Positions 15,047 through 24,140 are shown, counted from the first letter of the stretch. The stretch: 40,213 nucleotides of DNA from a bacterium (GCA_016124515.1 WGNN01000071.1:1-40213), one strand, 5' to 3'. Notes: generated from the letters alone by a model not told the origin. Translations and numbers: made by a program.

Positions 15047-16084
15047 ATGATTGATAGCCTTAGAGATATAATATTGAATTGGTACCGCCAAAATGGGCGG
15101 ATGCTGCCCTGGCGCCAAACAAACGACCCGTACAGCATCTGGTTGTCCGAAGTTATCCTGCAACAAACGCGCGTAGCACAGGGGCTGCCTTACTATGAGC
15201 GGTTTACCCAAAAATACCCTTCTGTTGGCCATTTGGCCGAAGCATCGGAGCAAGAAGTGCTTCGCCTGTGGCAGGGTTTGGGCTACTATTCAAGGGCGCG
15301 CAACATGCATGCTACCGCCCGGCAGGTGGTGTCGCAGTATGGTGGTGAGTTTCCGCAATCATACAACGAGTTAATAAAACTTAAAGGCGTGGGAGCCTAT
15401 ACGGCGGCTGCCATCGCATCATTCGCTTTCAATGAGCCTAAGGCGGTTCTCGATGGCAATGTGTTCAGGGTATTGGCTCGTTGGTTCAATTTGCCGCACG
15501 ATATTGCCGCTGCTGCCAACAGAAAGCAATTTCAAGACCTGGCACAGGAAGTAATGGGCAACGCCGCTCCCGCTGAGTTCAACCAAGCTATTATGGACTT
15601 TGGTGCCCTGCAATGCAGTCCAAAACCGCTTTGTCATACTTGTCCCGCCTCAGGTTTGTGTTTGGCCTTTGCCGAAAAAACGGTAGCCGAGCGCCCGGTT
15701 AAAATCAAGAAGATCAAGCGAAAAACACGCTATTTCCACTACTTGATGCCGCTGGCCTCAGAAGGTATTTGGTTGGCTAAGCGCAGCGAAAAGGATATAT
15801 GGCAGAATATGTATGAGCCTTTTTTGCTTGAGCTTGATACTGAGAAACTTTTGCCCCATCAATGTAAAGAAGTGGCGGAGGGAAAGCCAAAGCTCATATA
15901 TAAGAAGGTGCATAAGCTTACACACCAAGACATAAATGCCCGTTTTTATGTAGTTGACCAATTGATGGCAACGCAAAATATGGTTAAAATAAAACCATCG
16001 GAATTGCATGAATATCCGCTGCCAAGGTTGGTTGAAGCCTTTTTTGAAAATGAGGAAGTAGCCCGACTTATCGATTTAAGCTGA
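15047..16084 (+). CDS. mutY: A/G-specific adenine glycosylase MutY
   Basis: MutY removes adenine mispaired with 8-oxoguanine in base-excision repair. The 345-residue protein has Glu35 in LSEVILQQTRV, the helix-hairpin-helix LKGVGAYTAAAIASFAF and Asp136 in VLDGNVFRVLARW. An iron-sulfur cysteine loop starts at Cys190 (CSPKPLCHTCPASGLC). The first Cys spacing is X5 rather than the usual X6, a small departure from the family. The C-terminal part (from about residue 225, KTRYFHYLMPL) is the NUDIX-like domain that reads 8-oxoG. The gene is divergent from HU and followed by ssb and gldE, a gene order often kept in Bacteroidota. Confidence 0.96.
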   Translation: MIDSLRDIILNWYRQNGRMLPWRQTNDPYSIWLSEVILQQTRVAQGLPYYERFTQKYPSVGHLAEASEQEVLRLWQGLGYYSRARNMHATARQVVSQYGGEFPQSYNELIKLKGVGAYTAAAIASFAFNEPKAVLDGNVFRVLARWFNLPHDIAAAANRKQFQDLAQEVMGNAAPAEFNQAIMDFGALQCSPKPLCHTCPASGLCLAFAEKTVAERPVKIKKIKRKTRYFHYLMPLASEGIWLAKRSEKDIWQNMYEPFLLELDTEKLLPHQCKEVAEGKPKLIYKKVHKLTHQDINARFYVVDQLMATQNMVKIKPSELHEYPLPRLVEAFFENEEVARLIDLS

Positions 16085-16104
16085 GGATATTCTGAAGTTT
16101 TTTT

Positions 16105-16130
16105 GATATTTGCCACCTAATATTGGCAAA
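16105..16130 (+). promoter_or_regulatory. Inverted repeat over the probable ssb promoter
   Basis: A perfect 7-bp inverted repeat, TTTGCCA-N8-TGGCAAA (16109-16130), ends 2 bp before the ssb ATG. Its left half overlaps GATATTTG (16105-16112), a near match to TAnnTTTG. It could be an operator or an mRNA hairpin at the start codon. Confidence 0.4.
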
Positions 16131-16132
16131 CT

Positions 16133-16591
16133 ATGAGTTTAAACAAAGTAATGCTCATCGGAAGGTTGGGCAAAGATCCGGAAGTGCGATACCTTGACAA
16201 CAACGTAGCCGTAGCCCGGTTTTCGATGGCAACTTCCGAGTATTACAAGGACAATACAGGCAACCGTATTGAAAAAACCGAGTGGCACAACATAGTGGTG
16301 TGGCGCGGTTTGGCCGATATTGCCTCAAAATTCCTGAAAAAAGGTAGCCAAGTATATATTGAAGGTAAACTAGCCACCCGCAGCTGGGACGACCAAAAGG
16401 GCGAAAAACGCTACACTACCGAGATAGTGGCCAACGAGTTGCAAATGCTGGATACAAAACCGCGCTCCGATGGCGATGGCGGACAACAACAGCAGGGTGG
16501 CGGATATGGCAATTCATCTTCAGGCGGTGGTTCCCGCGTTTCTGAAAACGATGGCTACAATACCAATATGGACGATGATTTACCCTTTTAG
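16133..16591 (+). CDS. ssb: Single-stranded DNA-binding protein
   Basis: SSB coats single-stranded DNA as a tetramer during replication, recombination and repair. The 152-residue protein has the OB fold ([20 protein letters not shown], then FSMATSEYY, then TEWHNIVVW and [11 protein letters not shown]). A Gly/Gln-rich flexible linker (about residues 113-140) follows. The protein ends in the acidic tip DDDLPF, which recruits repair proteins. It lies 48 bp after mutY and 18 bp before gldE on the same strand. Its length is typical for Bacteroidota. Confidence 0.97.
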   Translation: MSLNKVMLIGRLGKDPEVRYLDNNVAVARFSMATSEYYKDNTGNRIEKTEWHNIVVWRGLADIASKFLKKGSQVYIEGKLATRSWDDQKGEKRYTTEIVANELQMLDTKPRSDGDGGQQQQGGGYGNSSSGGGSRVSENDGYNTNMDDDLPF

Positions 16592-16609
16592 TAAACAAAT
16601 TGCTGCTTA

Positions 16610-17953
16610 ATGGAATCAGACGGGGAGCCCGGTAATCAAGTTTGGTTGCTTTTATTTGCGGCAATAGACTCACCTGCCGTTTACGTTTCACAAATTATTG
16701 GCCTGCTGCTGCTGCTCTTTATTTCAGCACTTGTATCGGGCTCTGAGGTTGCTTTCTTTTCGCTAAAGGGAGAGGAGCTCAATTTGTTGAAAAACAGCGA
16801 AAACGCTACCGACAAAACCATACTGCAACTGCTGCACAAGCCCAAACACCTGTTGGCTACCATACTCATTACCAACAATGTGGTAAACATTGCCATTGTG
16901 GTGTTATCCACTTCCATCACGCAGCCCTTGCTTCAGTTGTCAAACCCCTTGCTCGAGTTTATCATACAAGTAGTTGTAGTAACCTTTCTGCTCGTATTGT
17001 TGGGCGAGGTGACACCAAAAATATACGCGCAGTACCGCAATGTGCAAATGGCGCGTGCCGTGGTGTATCCCATGAATTTCTTCAACTACATTTTTTACCC
17101 CTTTGCACAAATGCTGGTCCGCTCTTCGTCATTCTTCGAAAAACGCATTAGCAAATACCAATCAGAATTGTCAAAGGAAGAACTCAATCAGGCGATAGAA
17201 CTCACATCTGACGAGGAAACGAGTCAGGAAGAGAAGAACATTTTGAAAGGTATCGTAAACTTTGGCGACATTACGGTAAAGCAAATAATGAAACCCCGGC
17301 AAGAGGTGGTGGCTTATCCCGCACATATTCCTTTTGACGAGTTGAAGGACGAAATAAACAAACACCGCTTTTCGCGACTTCCCATTTACGAAGGCGATTT
17401 AGACCGTGTTTTGGGTATTTTACACGTAAAGGATTTATTGCCTCACCTTTCAAAAAACGCCGATTTCAACTGGAGCCAATTGATACGGAAACCCTACTTT
17501 GTGCCCGAAATGAAAGAAATTGACGACTTGCTCAAAGACTTTCAGCTCAAAAAAATGCACATGGCCATAGTGGTAGATGAATACGGCGGCACCGAAGGCG
17601 TGGTGACTCTTGAAGATGTGCTTGAAGAAATAGTAGGCGAAATACACGATGAGTTTGACGACAACGAAGTGTTTTATTCGAAACTTTCTGATACCGAAGT
17701 GGTGTTTGATGCCAAAACATCGCTGAGCGACGTGGTGAAAGTGATGCATCTGGAGCCTGAACTTTTTGACGAATACAAATCGCAGGTGGAAAGCATAGGC
17801 GGACTGGCCACCGAACTCAACGGAAAAATACCAAGGGTGGGAGAAGTGATAGACTTCAATGGGTTTGAGTTGAAAATAGAATCGGCTGACCGCAAAAAAA
17901 TAAGGCGGATAAAAATGAGCCAAAAGCCTGAAAACACAGAGAACAACAATTGA
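16610..17953 (+). CDS. gldE: GldE-like gliding-motility protein (DUF21-CBS-CorC/HlyC family)
   Basis: The 447-residue product has an N-terminal DUF21 membrane domain with helices near residues 24-46, 82-108 and 111-135 (VVVVTFLLVLLGEVTPKIYA). Two CBS modules lie around residues 215-340 (IMKPRQEVVAYP, LPIYEGDLDRVLGILHVKDL, MAIVVDEYGGTEGVVTLEDV). A CorC/HlyC transporter-associated domain ends the protein (EVVFDAKTSLSDV). GldE in Flavobacterium is needed for gliding, and its gene follows mutY and ssb as here, which supports the name over a generic hemolysin or magnesium-efflux label. The next ATG overlaps its stop. Confidence 0.88.
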   Translation: MESDGEPGNQVWLLLFAAIDSPAVYVSQIIGLLLLLFISALVSGSEVAFFSLKGEELNLLKNSENATDKTILQLLHKPKHLLATILITNNVVNIAIVVLSTSITQPLLQLSNPLLEFIIQVVVVTFLLVLLGEVTPKIYAQYRNVQMARAVVYPMNFFNYIFYPFAQMLVRSSSFFEKRISKYQSELSKEELNQAIELTSDEETSQEEKNILKGIVNFGDITVKQIMKPRQEVVAYPAHIPFDELKDEINKHRFSRLPIYEGDLDRVLGILHVKDLLPHLSKNADFNWSQLIRKPYFVPEMKEIDDLLKDFQLKKMHMAIVVDEYGGTEGVVTLEDVLEEIVGEIHDEFDDNEVFYSKLSDTEVVFDAKTSLSDVVKVMHLEPELFDEYKSQVESIGGLATELNGKIPRVGEVIDFNGFELKIESADRKKIRRIKMSQKPENTENNN

Positions 17954-18933
17954 TGAACGAACGCAAAAGAGCCAAAGACGACTCGGTAGGACTGGATCGT
18001 CTGTTTAAACTTACGGTTCTGGGCTCGGTACTTATTGTGCTTATATATGCCGTGTACTACTACAAAAACGCCTATAGAAACACAAGGACCAATATTTTTA
18101 AAGTAGAAGAAGAAGGCGATGTAAGTGTGAACCGCTTGTGCAACGACACAGTTGCCGCGGCCATGAACATGATTTTTTCCAACAACCAATTGGCCGCACT
18201 GCAAAATGGGGTGGGTGGCTGGCATTGTGCCACCGTAAAAGGCAATATGGCCCGCTGGAAAATAAACGAGAGAACCACTGTAGCCATGAGTGGTGTGGTA
18301 GCCGAAAAATTTGACGAGTTGCTCACCAACGAGCTTATCCGAAGGTTCAACAATATTCCGCCCATTGAAATGAATCCGGCAGAAAACGGAGTGGTGGTCA
18401 GGAGCATACAATTTGAGCATTTTGCCTTTCCGTACCACGCCATGGTCAATTGGAAACAAGAAGGCAGCTACAAAACCTTCACCTTTTACCGCGATTCACT
18501 TCCCGGCGAAATAGAAACCTATACCGATGGATTTGTGTGGCATTCGCCCCTGCACAACGAGTATATAGAAGTGCAACAATGCGAGGTGGGAAGCCCGCTA
18601 AGCGCCAAAACCGATTTTGCAAACCGGCAAAAGAAAAGCTACCAAGTGCTCACCATGCCGGTGGTAGATTTTGATGCCGTGTATGAGGTGGCCAAAGACC
18701 TTGAACTGGTGTTTACCAACGCCGGAAACCAATACAATGTGGTGCAATCGGAAGGTGAGATAAAGCTGCTCATAGGCCCTTCGCTAAAACAAAACAATGC
18801 CTACGAAATAGCCGCAGATGCCGAAGAAACATTGGAAATAAAACCACCTTTTTTTGTGAAGCTCACGAAAGAAAAAGGGGGAATTCCTTACTTTTTCGCC
18901 TTTATTTACAATGACAAATTGCTGCTACATTAA
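17953..18933 (+). CDS. Membrane-anchored protein of unknown function, directly after gldE
   Basis: I do not recognise this 326-residue protein. A charged N-terminus precedes one membrane helix (about residues 21-38, VLGSVLIVLIYAVYYYKNAY) and a large soluble domain that would be periplasmic. Its ATG overlaps the gldE stop (TGATG) and its end overlaps the next gene by 23 bp, so coupling is tight. It occupies the place where gldD usually follows gldE, but it has no lipobox and I see no GldD motifs. A role near GldE at the inner membrane is an inference from position only. The first ATG is used; a TTG directly before it is in frame. Confidence 0.8.
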   Translation: MNERKRAKDDSVGLDRLFKLTVLGSVLIVLIYAVYYYKNAYRNTRTNIFKVEEEGDVSVNRLCNDTVAAAMNMIFSNNQLAALQNGVGGWHCATVKGNMARWKINERTTVAMSGVVAEKFDELLTNELIRRFNNIPPIEMNPAENGVVVRSIQFEHFAFPYHAMVNWKQEGSYKTFTFYRDSLPGEIETYTDGFVWHSPLHNEYIEVQQCEVGSPLSAKTDFANRQKKSYQVLTMPVVDFDAVYEVAKDLELVFTNAGNQYNVVQSEGEIKLLIGPSLKQNNAYEIAADAEETLEIKPPFFVKLTKEKGGIPYFFAFIYNDKLLLH

Positions 18934-19534
18934 AACCCTTGCCACCGCACTGCTGCTTTTTACGGCAGTGGCAAGCAAGGCGCAATTGAGTCATTTGTTT
19001 GCCGGCAGCGTGGAACCCACACTGGCTCTTGAATCAAATTTTTCGAAGCTATTGAGCCGGCAAGTACAGTTTTCGGGCTACGGATTGGGCTTCAATTGGG
19101 AGTCGGGTTTGAGCCTTGGTTTGGTGTATTACCACATGGGCAGCAAGGTTATTACTCCCAAATATTCGCAGCCGGCGGGTGCAGAATGGCGCTTGTATAT
19201 GAACTACATTTCGCTGCTTACCAAATACAACCTGTTGAACCAAAACAACTGGCTTATTGATGCACAATTGGGCAATGGCTGGGGCAAGGTGAACCTGAAA
19301 GACAACAAAATTCAAAAGGACAAGTACAACGTATATGTATGCGAACCCGCGGTAAACGCGCAGTACAACATCCTCAACTGGTTGGGTTTGTACAGCCAAT
19401 TGGGTTTTAGACTGGCCGTACCCGGCGGGCCGTTGACCTTGCGCGACTACAGTTCGCTGAAATTTAATATTGGCTTCACCATTATACCCATACCTTTTTA
19501 CCACGCAGTTAAAAACAACACACTTTTTGAATGA
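18911..19534 (+). CDS. Exported protein, probable small outer-membrane beta-barrel
   Basis: The 207-residue protein starts with a signal peptide (hydrophobic TLATALLLFTAVASKAQ, cleavage probably after SKA). The rest alternates polar and aromatic residues in short strands (FSGYGLGFNWESGLSLGLVY, LGLYSQLGFRLAVPGG, LKFNIGFTIIPIPFY), the pattern of an 8-10-stranded barrel. I cannot name the family. The gene overlaps the one before by 23 bp and the one after by 4 bp (ATGA), so it is part of the gldE-led operon. An outer-membrane location fits the DUF5686 protein two genes on. Confidence 0.8.
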   Translation: MTNCCYIKTLATALLLFTAVASKAQLSHLFAGSVEPTLALESNFSKLLSRQVQFSGYGLGFNWESGLSLGLVYYHMGSKVITPKYSQPAGAEWRLYMNYISLLTKYNLLNQNNWLIDAQLGNGWGKVNLKDNKIQKDKYNVYVCEPAVNAQYNILNWLGLYSQLGFRLAVPGGPLTLRDYSSLKFNIGFTIIPIPFYHAVKNNTLFE

Positions 19535-19875
19535 TGAATGCAATTGATGATAAATGGCCTTTGGTAATAGAGTTTCTCAAAGGCAAGTTTCAAGAAAAAC
19601 AACCTGATGTAAAATCGGTATTGTTTGTACTGGGGCTGCGCGAACTGGGCAAACGACAAACCGAATTCAGCAAAGAAGCCAAAATGGACCTGATGAACAT
19701 TGGCTTTTGCAAAATATGCAGCCTGTCAGGCTATTTTGAAACCGAAGGCAATGATGCCGATGGATGGCCCCTGTGGAAACAGGTGAAACCACTACCCAAA
19801 ATGACCACCAAGGAACAGGAAAAATTTATAAAAGAACACGTAGTAAAGTACTTTGAAGCGGAGGCGTTTATATAG
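19531..19875 (+). CDS. Small conserved hypothetical protein
   Basis: The 114-residue soluble protein has no signal peptide. It contains VKSVLFVLGLRELGKRQTEF in its first half and the segment NIGFCKICSLSGYFE with a CxxC pair. Near the end it has DGWPLWKQVKPLP. Similar short proteins occur in Bacteroidota genomes next to envelope genes, as far as I recall, but no function is known to me. The start overlaps the previous stop (ATGA) and its last 23 bases overlap the next gene, so it is translated as part of the gldE-led operon. Confidence 0.8.
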   Translation: MMNAIDDKWPLVIEFLKGKFQEKQPDVKSVLFVLGLRELGKRQTEFSKEAKMDLMNIGFCKICSLSGYFETEGNDADGWPLWKQVKPLPKMTTKEQEKFIKEHVVKYFEAEAFI

Positions 19876-22354
19876 TATTTGTTTTCTCTTCTTTATTTTC
19901 GGTACAGTTTGGGGGCAAAAAACCGTAGTAAAGGGCAAGATAAGCGACGCGGCTACGCAAGAGCCCGTGGCTTTTGCCAACATCGTTTTTACGGGCACCA
20001 ATGTGGGAACCACTTCAGATTTTGACGGTAATTATGTATTGGAATCGCAAGAACCGGTTGACTCGGTAACCATACTCTTTTTGGGCTACAGGGCACAAAC
20101 CCTCGCCATTAAGCGCGGCGTGGTGCAGGTGCTCAACGTGCAGTTGCAACCCACCGATTTTAAGCTGGATGCCATTGATATTTTGCCGGGTAAGAATCCG
20201 GCCCACCGCATATTGGACAGCCTGTGGCTACACCGCAAGCAAAACGACCTGCGCAGCCTGCACAGCTACCAATACGAGAGCTACACCAAGCTGGAGGTTG
20301 ACGTGGACAACATCAGCTCAAAATTCAGAAACCGCGCGGTGATGCGGCCATTTGCCTATTTGTTTGATAGCCTTGATATTGCCGCCGGCGAAGATGGCAA
20401 GCCCATGTTGCCCGTATTTGTATCTGAAACCCTTTCTGATTTTTACTGCCAATACAATCCGGCGCAGCAAAAAGAAACCATCAAAGCCACCAATGTAACC
20501 GGCCTTGGTATGGACGATGGCAGTTACATATCGCAGTTTGTAGGTTCCACCTTTATTGACTACAATTTTTACAAAAACAACCTCACGCTGCTCGAGCACA
20601 ACATTATTTCGCCAATATCTGACGAAGCCATTGCTTTTTATATACACATACTTGAAGACAGTTTGTACATAGGCAACAAGTGGTGCTACCAAATCCGCGT
20701 AGTACCCAAAAGACCGCAAGATGCTGTATTTAACGGCACTTTGTGGATACAAGACAGCACCTGGGCATTGGTAAAAATTTCGGTTGAAATAAGCGGAAAC
20801 GCCAATATAAATTTTGTAGAACGGCTGAAAATAGAACAGGAACTGGAAGCCACCGAGGCGGGCGCATGGCTGCCGTCAAAAACGCGTGTACTTGTTGACT
20901 TGAAACAACCCACCAACGAAACTTTTGGCATGCTGGCCAAGATTTTCATATCGAATAAAAAAGTGGTGGTAAACCAAAACTACCAACCCGAGGTGTTTAA
21001 GGGCAAGGTGTCGGTAGATCCGCAAGCCCTACAAAAATCAGCTGAATACTGGGAAGCAAACCGCCATGAAAGCCTGCAACCCGGCGACCTGAAAATATAT
21101 GGCTTGGTTGATACCATACGCAATTTTCCGCGGGTGAAATCCTACATCGACATTGCCAAAATACTCACGGGCGGCTACATACCCATTTCGCCCAAAATTG
21201 AGTTCGGCTCCTACCTGCTCACCTACGGCACCAATGTAGTGGAGCAAAACAGATTCAGGGTAGGCTTGCGCAGTACCGGGAAATTCAGCAAAAAAGTAAT
21301 ATTGAAAGCCTACGCGGCATACGGAACCAAAGACGACCGTTTTAAATACGGGCTCACCGCCGAAACTTTTCTCGACCGCAAAACCTGGACAAAGCTGGGC
21401 TACCAATACAAGCTCGATTTGGAGGGTTTGGGTGCTGTAGATCAGTTTGAAGATATGAGCCCCATGATGGAGGCCGCCACGCAGCTGGGTTTGTTGTCGC
21501 GCATGAATTGGGTAAACCTGCACCGCCTGTGGTTTTATACCGATATTTATAAAAATGTAACGCAAAAGGTAATATTTACCACCAAGAGCATAAGCCCTGA
21601 AGGCAATTATGTTTTTGCCTATTATCCCAATCTCGACAATCCTAACCATATAGCCAATACGCTGCAAATAAGCGAGTTGGCTATTGAAACACGCTGGGCA
21701 CCGCTCGAGACCAAATTGGTAAACGACAACCAACGAACCAAACTCAATGTAAATAAGGCGCCGGCCCTTACGGTGCGCTATACCTTGGGAATGAAAAATG
21801 TAATGGGCGGAAATTTTGACTACCACAAATTGGATATTAAAGTAAACCAAATTGCGCGTTTGGGGCTTTTTGGCCGGGCTGAGTACATTGTCAACTATAA
21901 TAAGATATTTACCCCACTACCTTATGTGTTGTTGAGTTTTTATCCGGGCAACCAAACATTTGTGCGCAGCTTATCTACCTACAACCTCATGAATTTTTTC
22001 GAGTTCGTTTCAGACCAAAGTCTAATGGTTTTTTATGTACACCACTTTGATGGTTTGTTAATGAACCGTGTGCCGCTTGCCAATAAATTGAAATGGCGCT
22101 TGGTGCTTTCGGGCAAAATGGCTATGGGCGGACTTTCAGCTAAAAACCTGCGCTATCTGCCCGAAAACGACAATTTTGGCAATGCGGTAACGCCCGTAAA
22201 CAGCCTGATGCCCGGCAAACCCTATTTTGAAGTGGGTTATGGTTTCGAAAATATTTTCAGGTTTATACGCATACAAGCCTACCACAGGCTGAGCTACACA
22301 CAAAACACTAAAAATAACTTTGGCATTAAGGGTTCTGTTTATTTCAATTTTTAA
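19853..22354 (+). CDS. DUF5686 outer-membrane protein with carboxypeptidase-like regulatory domain
   Basis: The 833-residue product has a signal peptide (KRRRLYSICFLFFIFGTVWG), then a carboxypeptidase-like beta-sandwich (about residues 25-105, VVKGKISDAATQEPVAFANI then VFTGTNVGTTSDFDGNYVL). A long DUF5686-type region with barrel strands runs to the terminal aromatic FNF. Such proteins are common in Bacteroidota outer membranes; the precise role is not established. The start appears to be TTG at 19853, since the signal peptide begins there and no ATG is near. It overlaps the previous gene by 23 bp and closes the operon that begins with gldE. Confidence 0.88.
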   Translation: MKRRRLYSICFLFFIFGTVWGQKTVVKGKISDAATQEPVAFANIVFTGTNVGTTSDFDGNYVLESQEPVDSVTILFLGYRAQTLAIKRGVVQVLNVQLQPTDFKLDAIDILPGKNPAHRILDSLWLHRKQNDLRSLHSYQYESYTKLEVDVDNISSKFRNRAVMRPFAYLFDSLDIAAGEDGKPMLPVFVSETLSDFYCQYNPAQQKETIKATNVTGLGMDDGSYISQFVGSTFIDYNFYKNNLTLLEHNIISPISDEAIAFYIHILEDSLYIGNKWCYQIRVVPKRPQDAVFNGTLWIQDSTWALVKISVEISGNANINFVERLKIEQELEATEAGAWLPSKTRVLVDLKQPTNETFGMLAKIFISNKKVVVNQNYQPEVFKGKVSVDPQALQKSAEYWEANRHESLQPGDLKIYGLVDTIRNFPRVKSYIDIAKILTGGYIPISPKIEFGSYLLTYGTNVVEQNRFRVGLRSTGKFSKKVILKAYAAYGTKDDRFKYGLTAETFLDRKTWTKLGYQYKLDLEGLGAVDQFEDMSPMMEAATQLGLLSRMNWVNLHRLWFYTDIYKNVTQKVIFTTKSISPEGNYVFAYYPNLDNPNHIANTLQISELAIETRWAPLETKLVNDNQRTKLNVNKAPALTVRYTLGMKNVMGGNFDYHKLDIKVNQIARLGLFGRAEYIVNYNKIFTPLPYVLLSFYPGNQTFVRSLSTYNLMNFFEFVSDQSLMVFYVHHFDGLLMNRVPLANKLKWRLVLSGKMAMGGLSAKNLRYLPENDNFGNAVTPVNSLMPGKPYFEVGYGFENIFRFIRIQAYHRLSYTQNTKNNFGIKGSVYFNF

Positions 22355-22358
22355 TTAG

Positions 22359-23264
22359 CTATTCAATATCATTCATAAACCACTGCACAACCCGTTCTTT
22401 AAAATCCTTGTCAAGGCTGTTTGTGTAATGTGTTGAAGGCGAGCGGTTGAACTCCAACACATAAGGATGGCCCGATTCGGTAAATATTACGTCAACGCCA
22501 AACAAATCATAATACGCTACATGGGCCTTCAACAACATGCCGAAATAACGTAAATGCGCCATTACCGCCGCTTCAATTTGTTGCGTTGCTTTTGCAAAAA
22601 ATGGTCTTTTTTCTTGCAGCTTTTCCGAGTTGCTTAGCAAGGGCAGGTTTTCGCTGTGGTTTTCAGCCGAAGTAATGTATTGACTGGCATTTTTGGTATA
22701 AATAATTTTGCCTTCAGGAAACATACTGAATTGCGGCGAGCCGTCTTTGTTGCTTATTTTCACAAAAAGCCTGATGTTGTACCGAAGGCCTTCAATTCGG
22801 TCGGTGTTTTTTATAATTTTTTGGCCTACCACAAAGTCGCTCAAATCTGTGTTGTTCAAGTCTTCGGCTTTGCGCAGTATTTTTAGGCCGCGGCGTTTTT
22901 GTTTGTTATTTTTTAAAATCACCATTTCCCCATTCTCAAGCCATTTTTCAAGTGTGTCAACGGCACTTCCGCTGCTGATGAGTACGGTAGGCGGACTAAT
23001 ATTTGAGGCTTTTTCTTCGCCATAGAAGCGGAGCAAATTGAGCCAAAAAGTGTTTTTGGCCGCCAATTGAAAACTATAGGGAAATCCCGCGATGGCTTTT
23101 GTCTTTTTTTGGTCGTGTTTTTTAATGGTATTGTATAAGCCCTGTGTTTTCAAAATCAACAGATTTGCCTCATGCATTTTTTTTGTTTCTTCATACTTAT
23201 GTTGCGCCAACCACTCAAGGTAAAATTCTGACAAATACCGGTTGCTGTAAAACCTTTTTACCAT
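22359..23264 (-). CDS. Tubulin-tyrosine-ligase-like ATP-grasp protein
   Basis: This protein resembles the TTL branch of the ATP-grasp ligases, which join an amino acid or carboxylate to a protein or peptide using ATP. Features are NGEMVILKNNKQKRRGLKIL (nucleotide-binding lysine region), RLFVKIS, and the metal-binding end YDLFGVDVIFTESGHPYVLE followed by FNRSPST. The substrate is unknown. In-frame ATGs at 23348 and 23318 run into or abut the divergent xth start. I prefer 23264 (301 residues), which leaves a 52-bp gap with a TATATTGG element at 23289-23296 on the minus strand. The longer starts remain possible. Confidence 0.8.
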   Translation of the reverse strand: MVKRFYSNRYLSEFYLEWLAQHKYEETKKMHEANLLILKTQGLYNTIKKHDQKKTKAIAGFPYSFQLAAKNTFWLNLLRFYGEEKASNISPPTVLISSGSAVDTLEKWLENGEMVILKNNKQKRRGLKILRKAEDLNNTDLSDFVVGQKIIKNTDRIEGLRYNIRLFVKISNKDGSPQFSMFPEGKIIYTKNASQYITSAENHSENLPLLSNSEKLQEKRPFFAKATQQIEAAVMAHLRYFGMLLKAHVAYYDLFGVDVIFTESGHPYVLEFNRSPSTHYTNSLDKDFKERVVQWFMNDIE

Positions 23265-23316
23265 AAAGTGCGCATATTTAATTTGCAGCCAATATATTGC
23301 ACCCAAAGCATACAGC

Positions 23317-24078
23317 ATGAAAATAGTTTCGTACAATATAAATGGCATACGCGCCGCAATTAATAAAGGTCTTCTCGATTATTTGAAAAATGAAAATGCC
23401 GATGTGGTGTGTTTTCAGGAGCTCAAGGCAAATCCTGAGCAATTCAATGTGGCCGATTTTGAAGCTCTCGGCTACCACTGTCATTGGTTTCCTGCCGAGA
23501 AAAAAGGCTACAGCGGGGTAGGTCTGCTGAGCAAAACAAAACCCAATGCAGTGGTGCAGGGCTGTGGCCACCCACTGTACGATAGCGAAGGGCGCATGCT
23601 TAGGGCCGACTTTGATGATATCAGTGTGATATCGGCTTATTTTCCATCAGGTACCACCGGCGATGTGCGTCAGGATATCAAATACGAATTCCTTGATTTT
23701 GTGTATGATTATATAAAAAACCTGCGCAAGGAAATACCCAATCTCGTGCTCTGCGGCGATTATAATATTGCCAACAACGATATTGATATTCATAATCCAA
23801 AGGGCAATAAAAATAATTCAGGTTTTTTGCCTGAGGAGCGCGAGTGGCTGACCAAATTTTTTGAAAGCGGCATGGTTGATACCTTCAGACACGTAAACCC
23901 TGACACACAAAAATACTCGTGGTGGAGTTTCAGGGCCAATGCGCGTGCCAACAACAAAGGTTGGCGCATTGACTACAATGCTGTTTCTGAGCCGCTTTTG
24001 CCCAGGGTTAAAGATGCCTATATCGACAACGAAGCCGTGCATTCTGACCACTGCCCCATAGGTTTGCTGCTCGATTGA
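23317..24078 (+). CDS. xth: Exodeoxyribonuclease III (AP endonuclease)
   Basis: ExoIII cleaves DNA at abasic sites and trims 3' blocked ends in base-excision repair. The 253-residue protein begins MKIVSYNINGIRAAINKG and has the metal Glu in VVCFQELKA. The catalytic core is CGDYNIANNDIDIHNPKG, with WWSFRANARANNKGWRIDY and the final HSDHCPIGLLLD triad His. All active-site motifs are intact and the length is typical. The gene is divergent from the TTL-like gene with a very short shared promoter region. Together with MutY in this window it covers two steps of oxidative base-damage repair. Confidence 0.96.
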   Translation: MKIVSYNINGIRAAINKGLLDYLKNENADVVCFQELKANPEQFNVADFEALGYHCHWFPAEKKGYSGVGLLSKTKPNAVVQGCGHPLYDSEGRMLRADFDDISVISAYFPSGTTGDVRQDIKYEFLDFVYDYIKNLRKEIPNLVLCGDYNIANNDIDIHNPKGNKNNSGFLPEEREWLTKFFESGMVDTFRHVNPDTQKYSWWSFRANARANNKGWRIDYNAVSEPLLPRVKDAYIDNEAVHSDHCPIGLLLD

Positions 24079-24140
24079 TATTTATTTTAATGCCTTTTTA
24101 TTGACCGGAGAATTAATTATCAATCCAAAGCCCGTTTTTA

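Noticed and set aside
17674-18459. Long minus-strand frame of 261 codons opposite gldE and the next gene
   Set aside because: It spans the junction of two well-supported plus-strand genes, has low-complexity His/Phe/Tyr-rich content typical of antisense frames, and no recognisable domain.
17953-18933. Naming the gene after gldE as gldD
   Set aside because: Position fits but there is no lipobox and no GldD sequence motif, and the protein is much longer than GldD.
21038-21850. Minus-strand frame of 270 codons inside the DUF5686 gene
   Set aside because: Antisense shadow of a long gene with intact domain structure on the plus strand.
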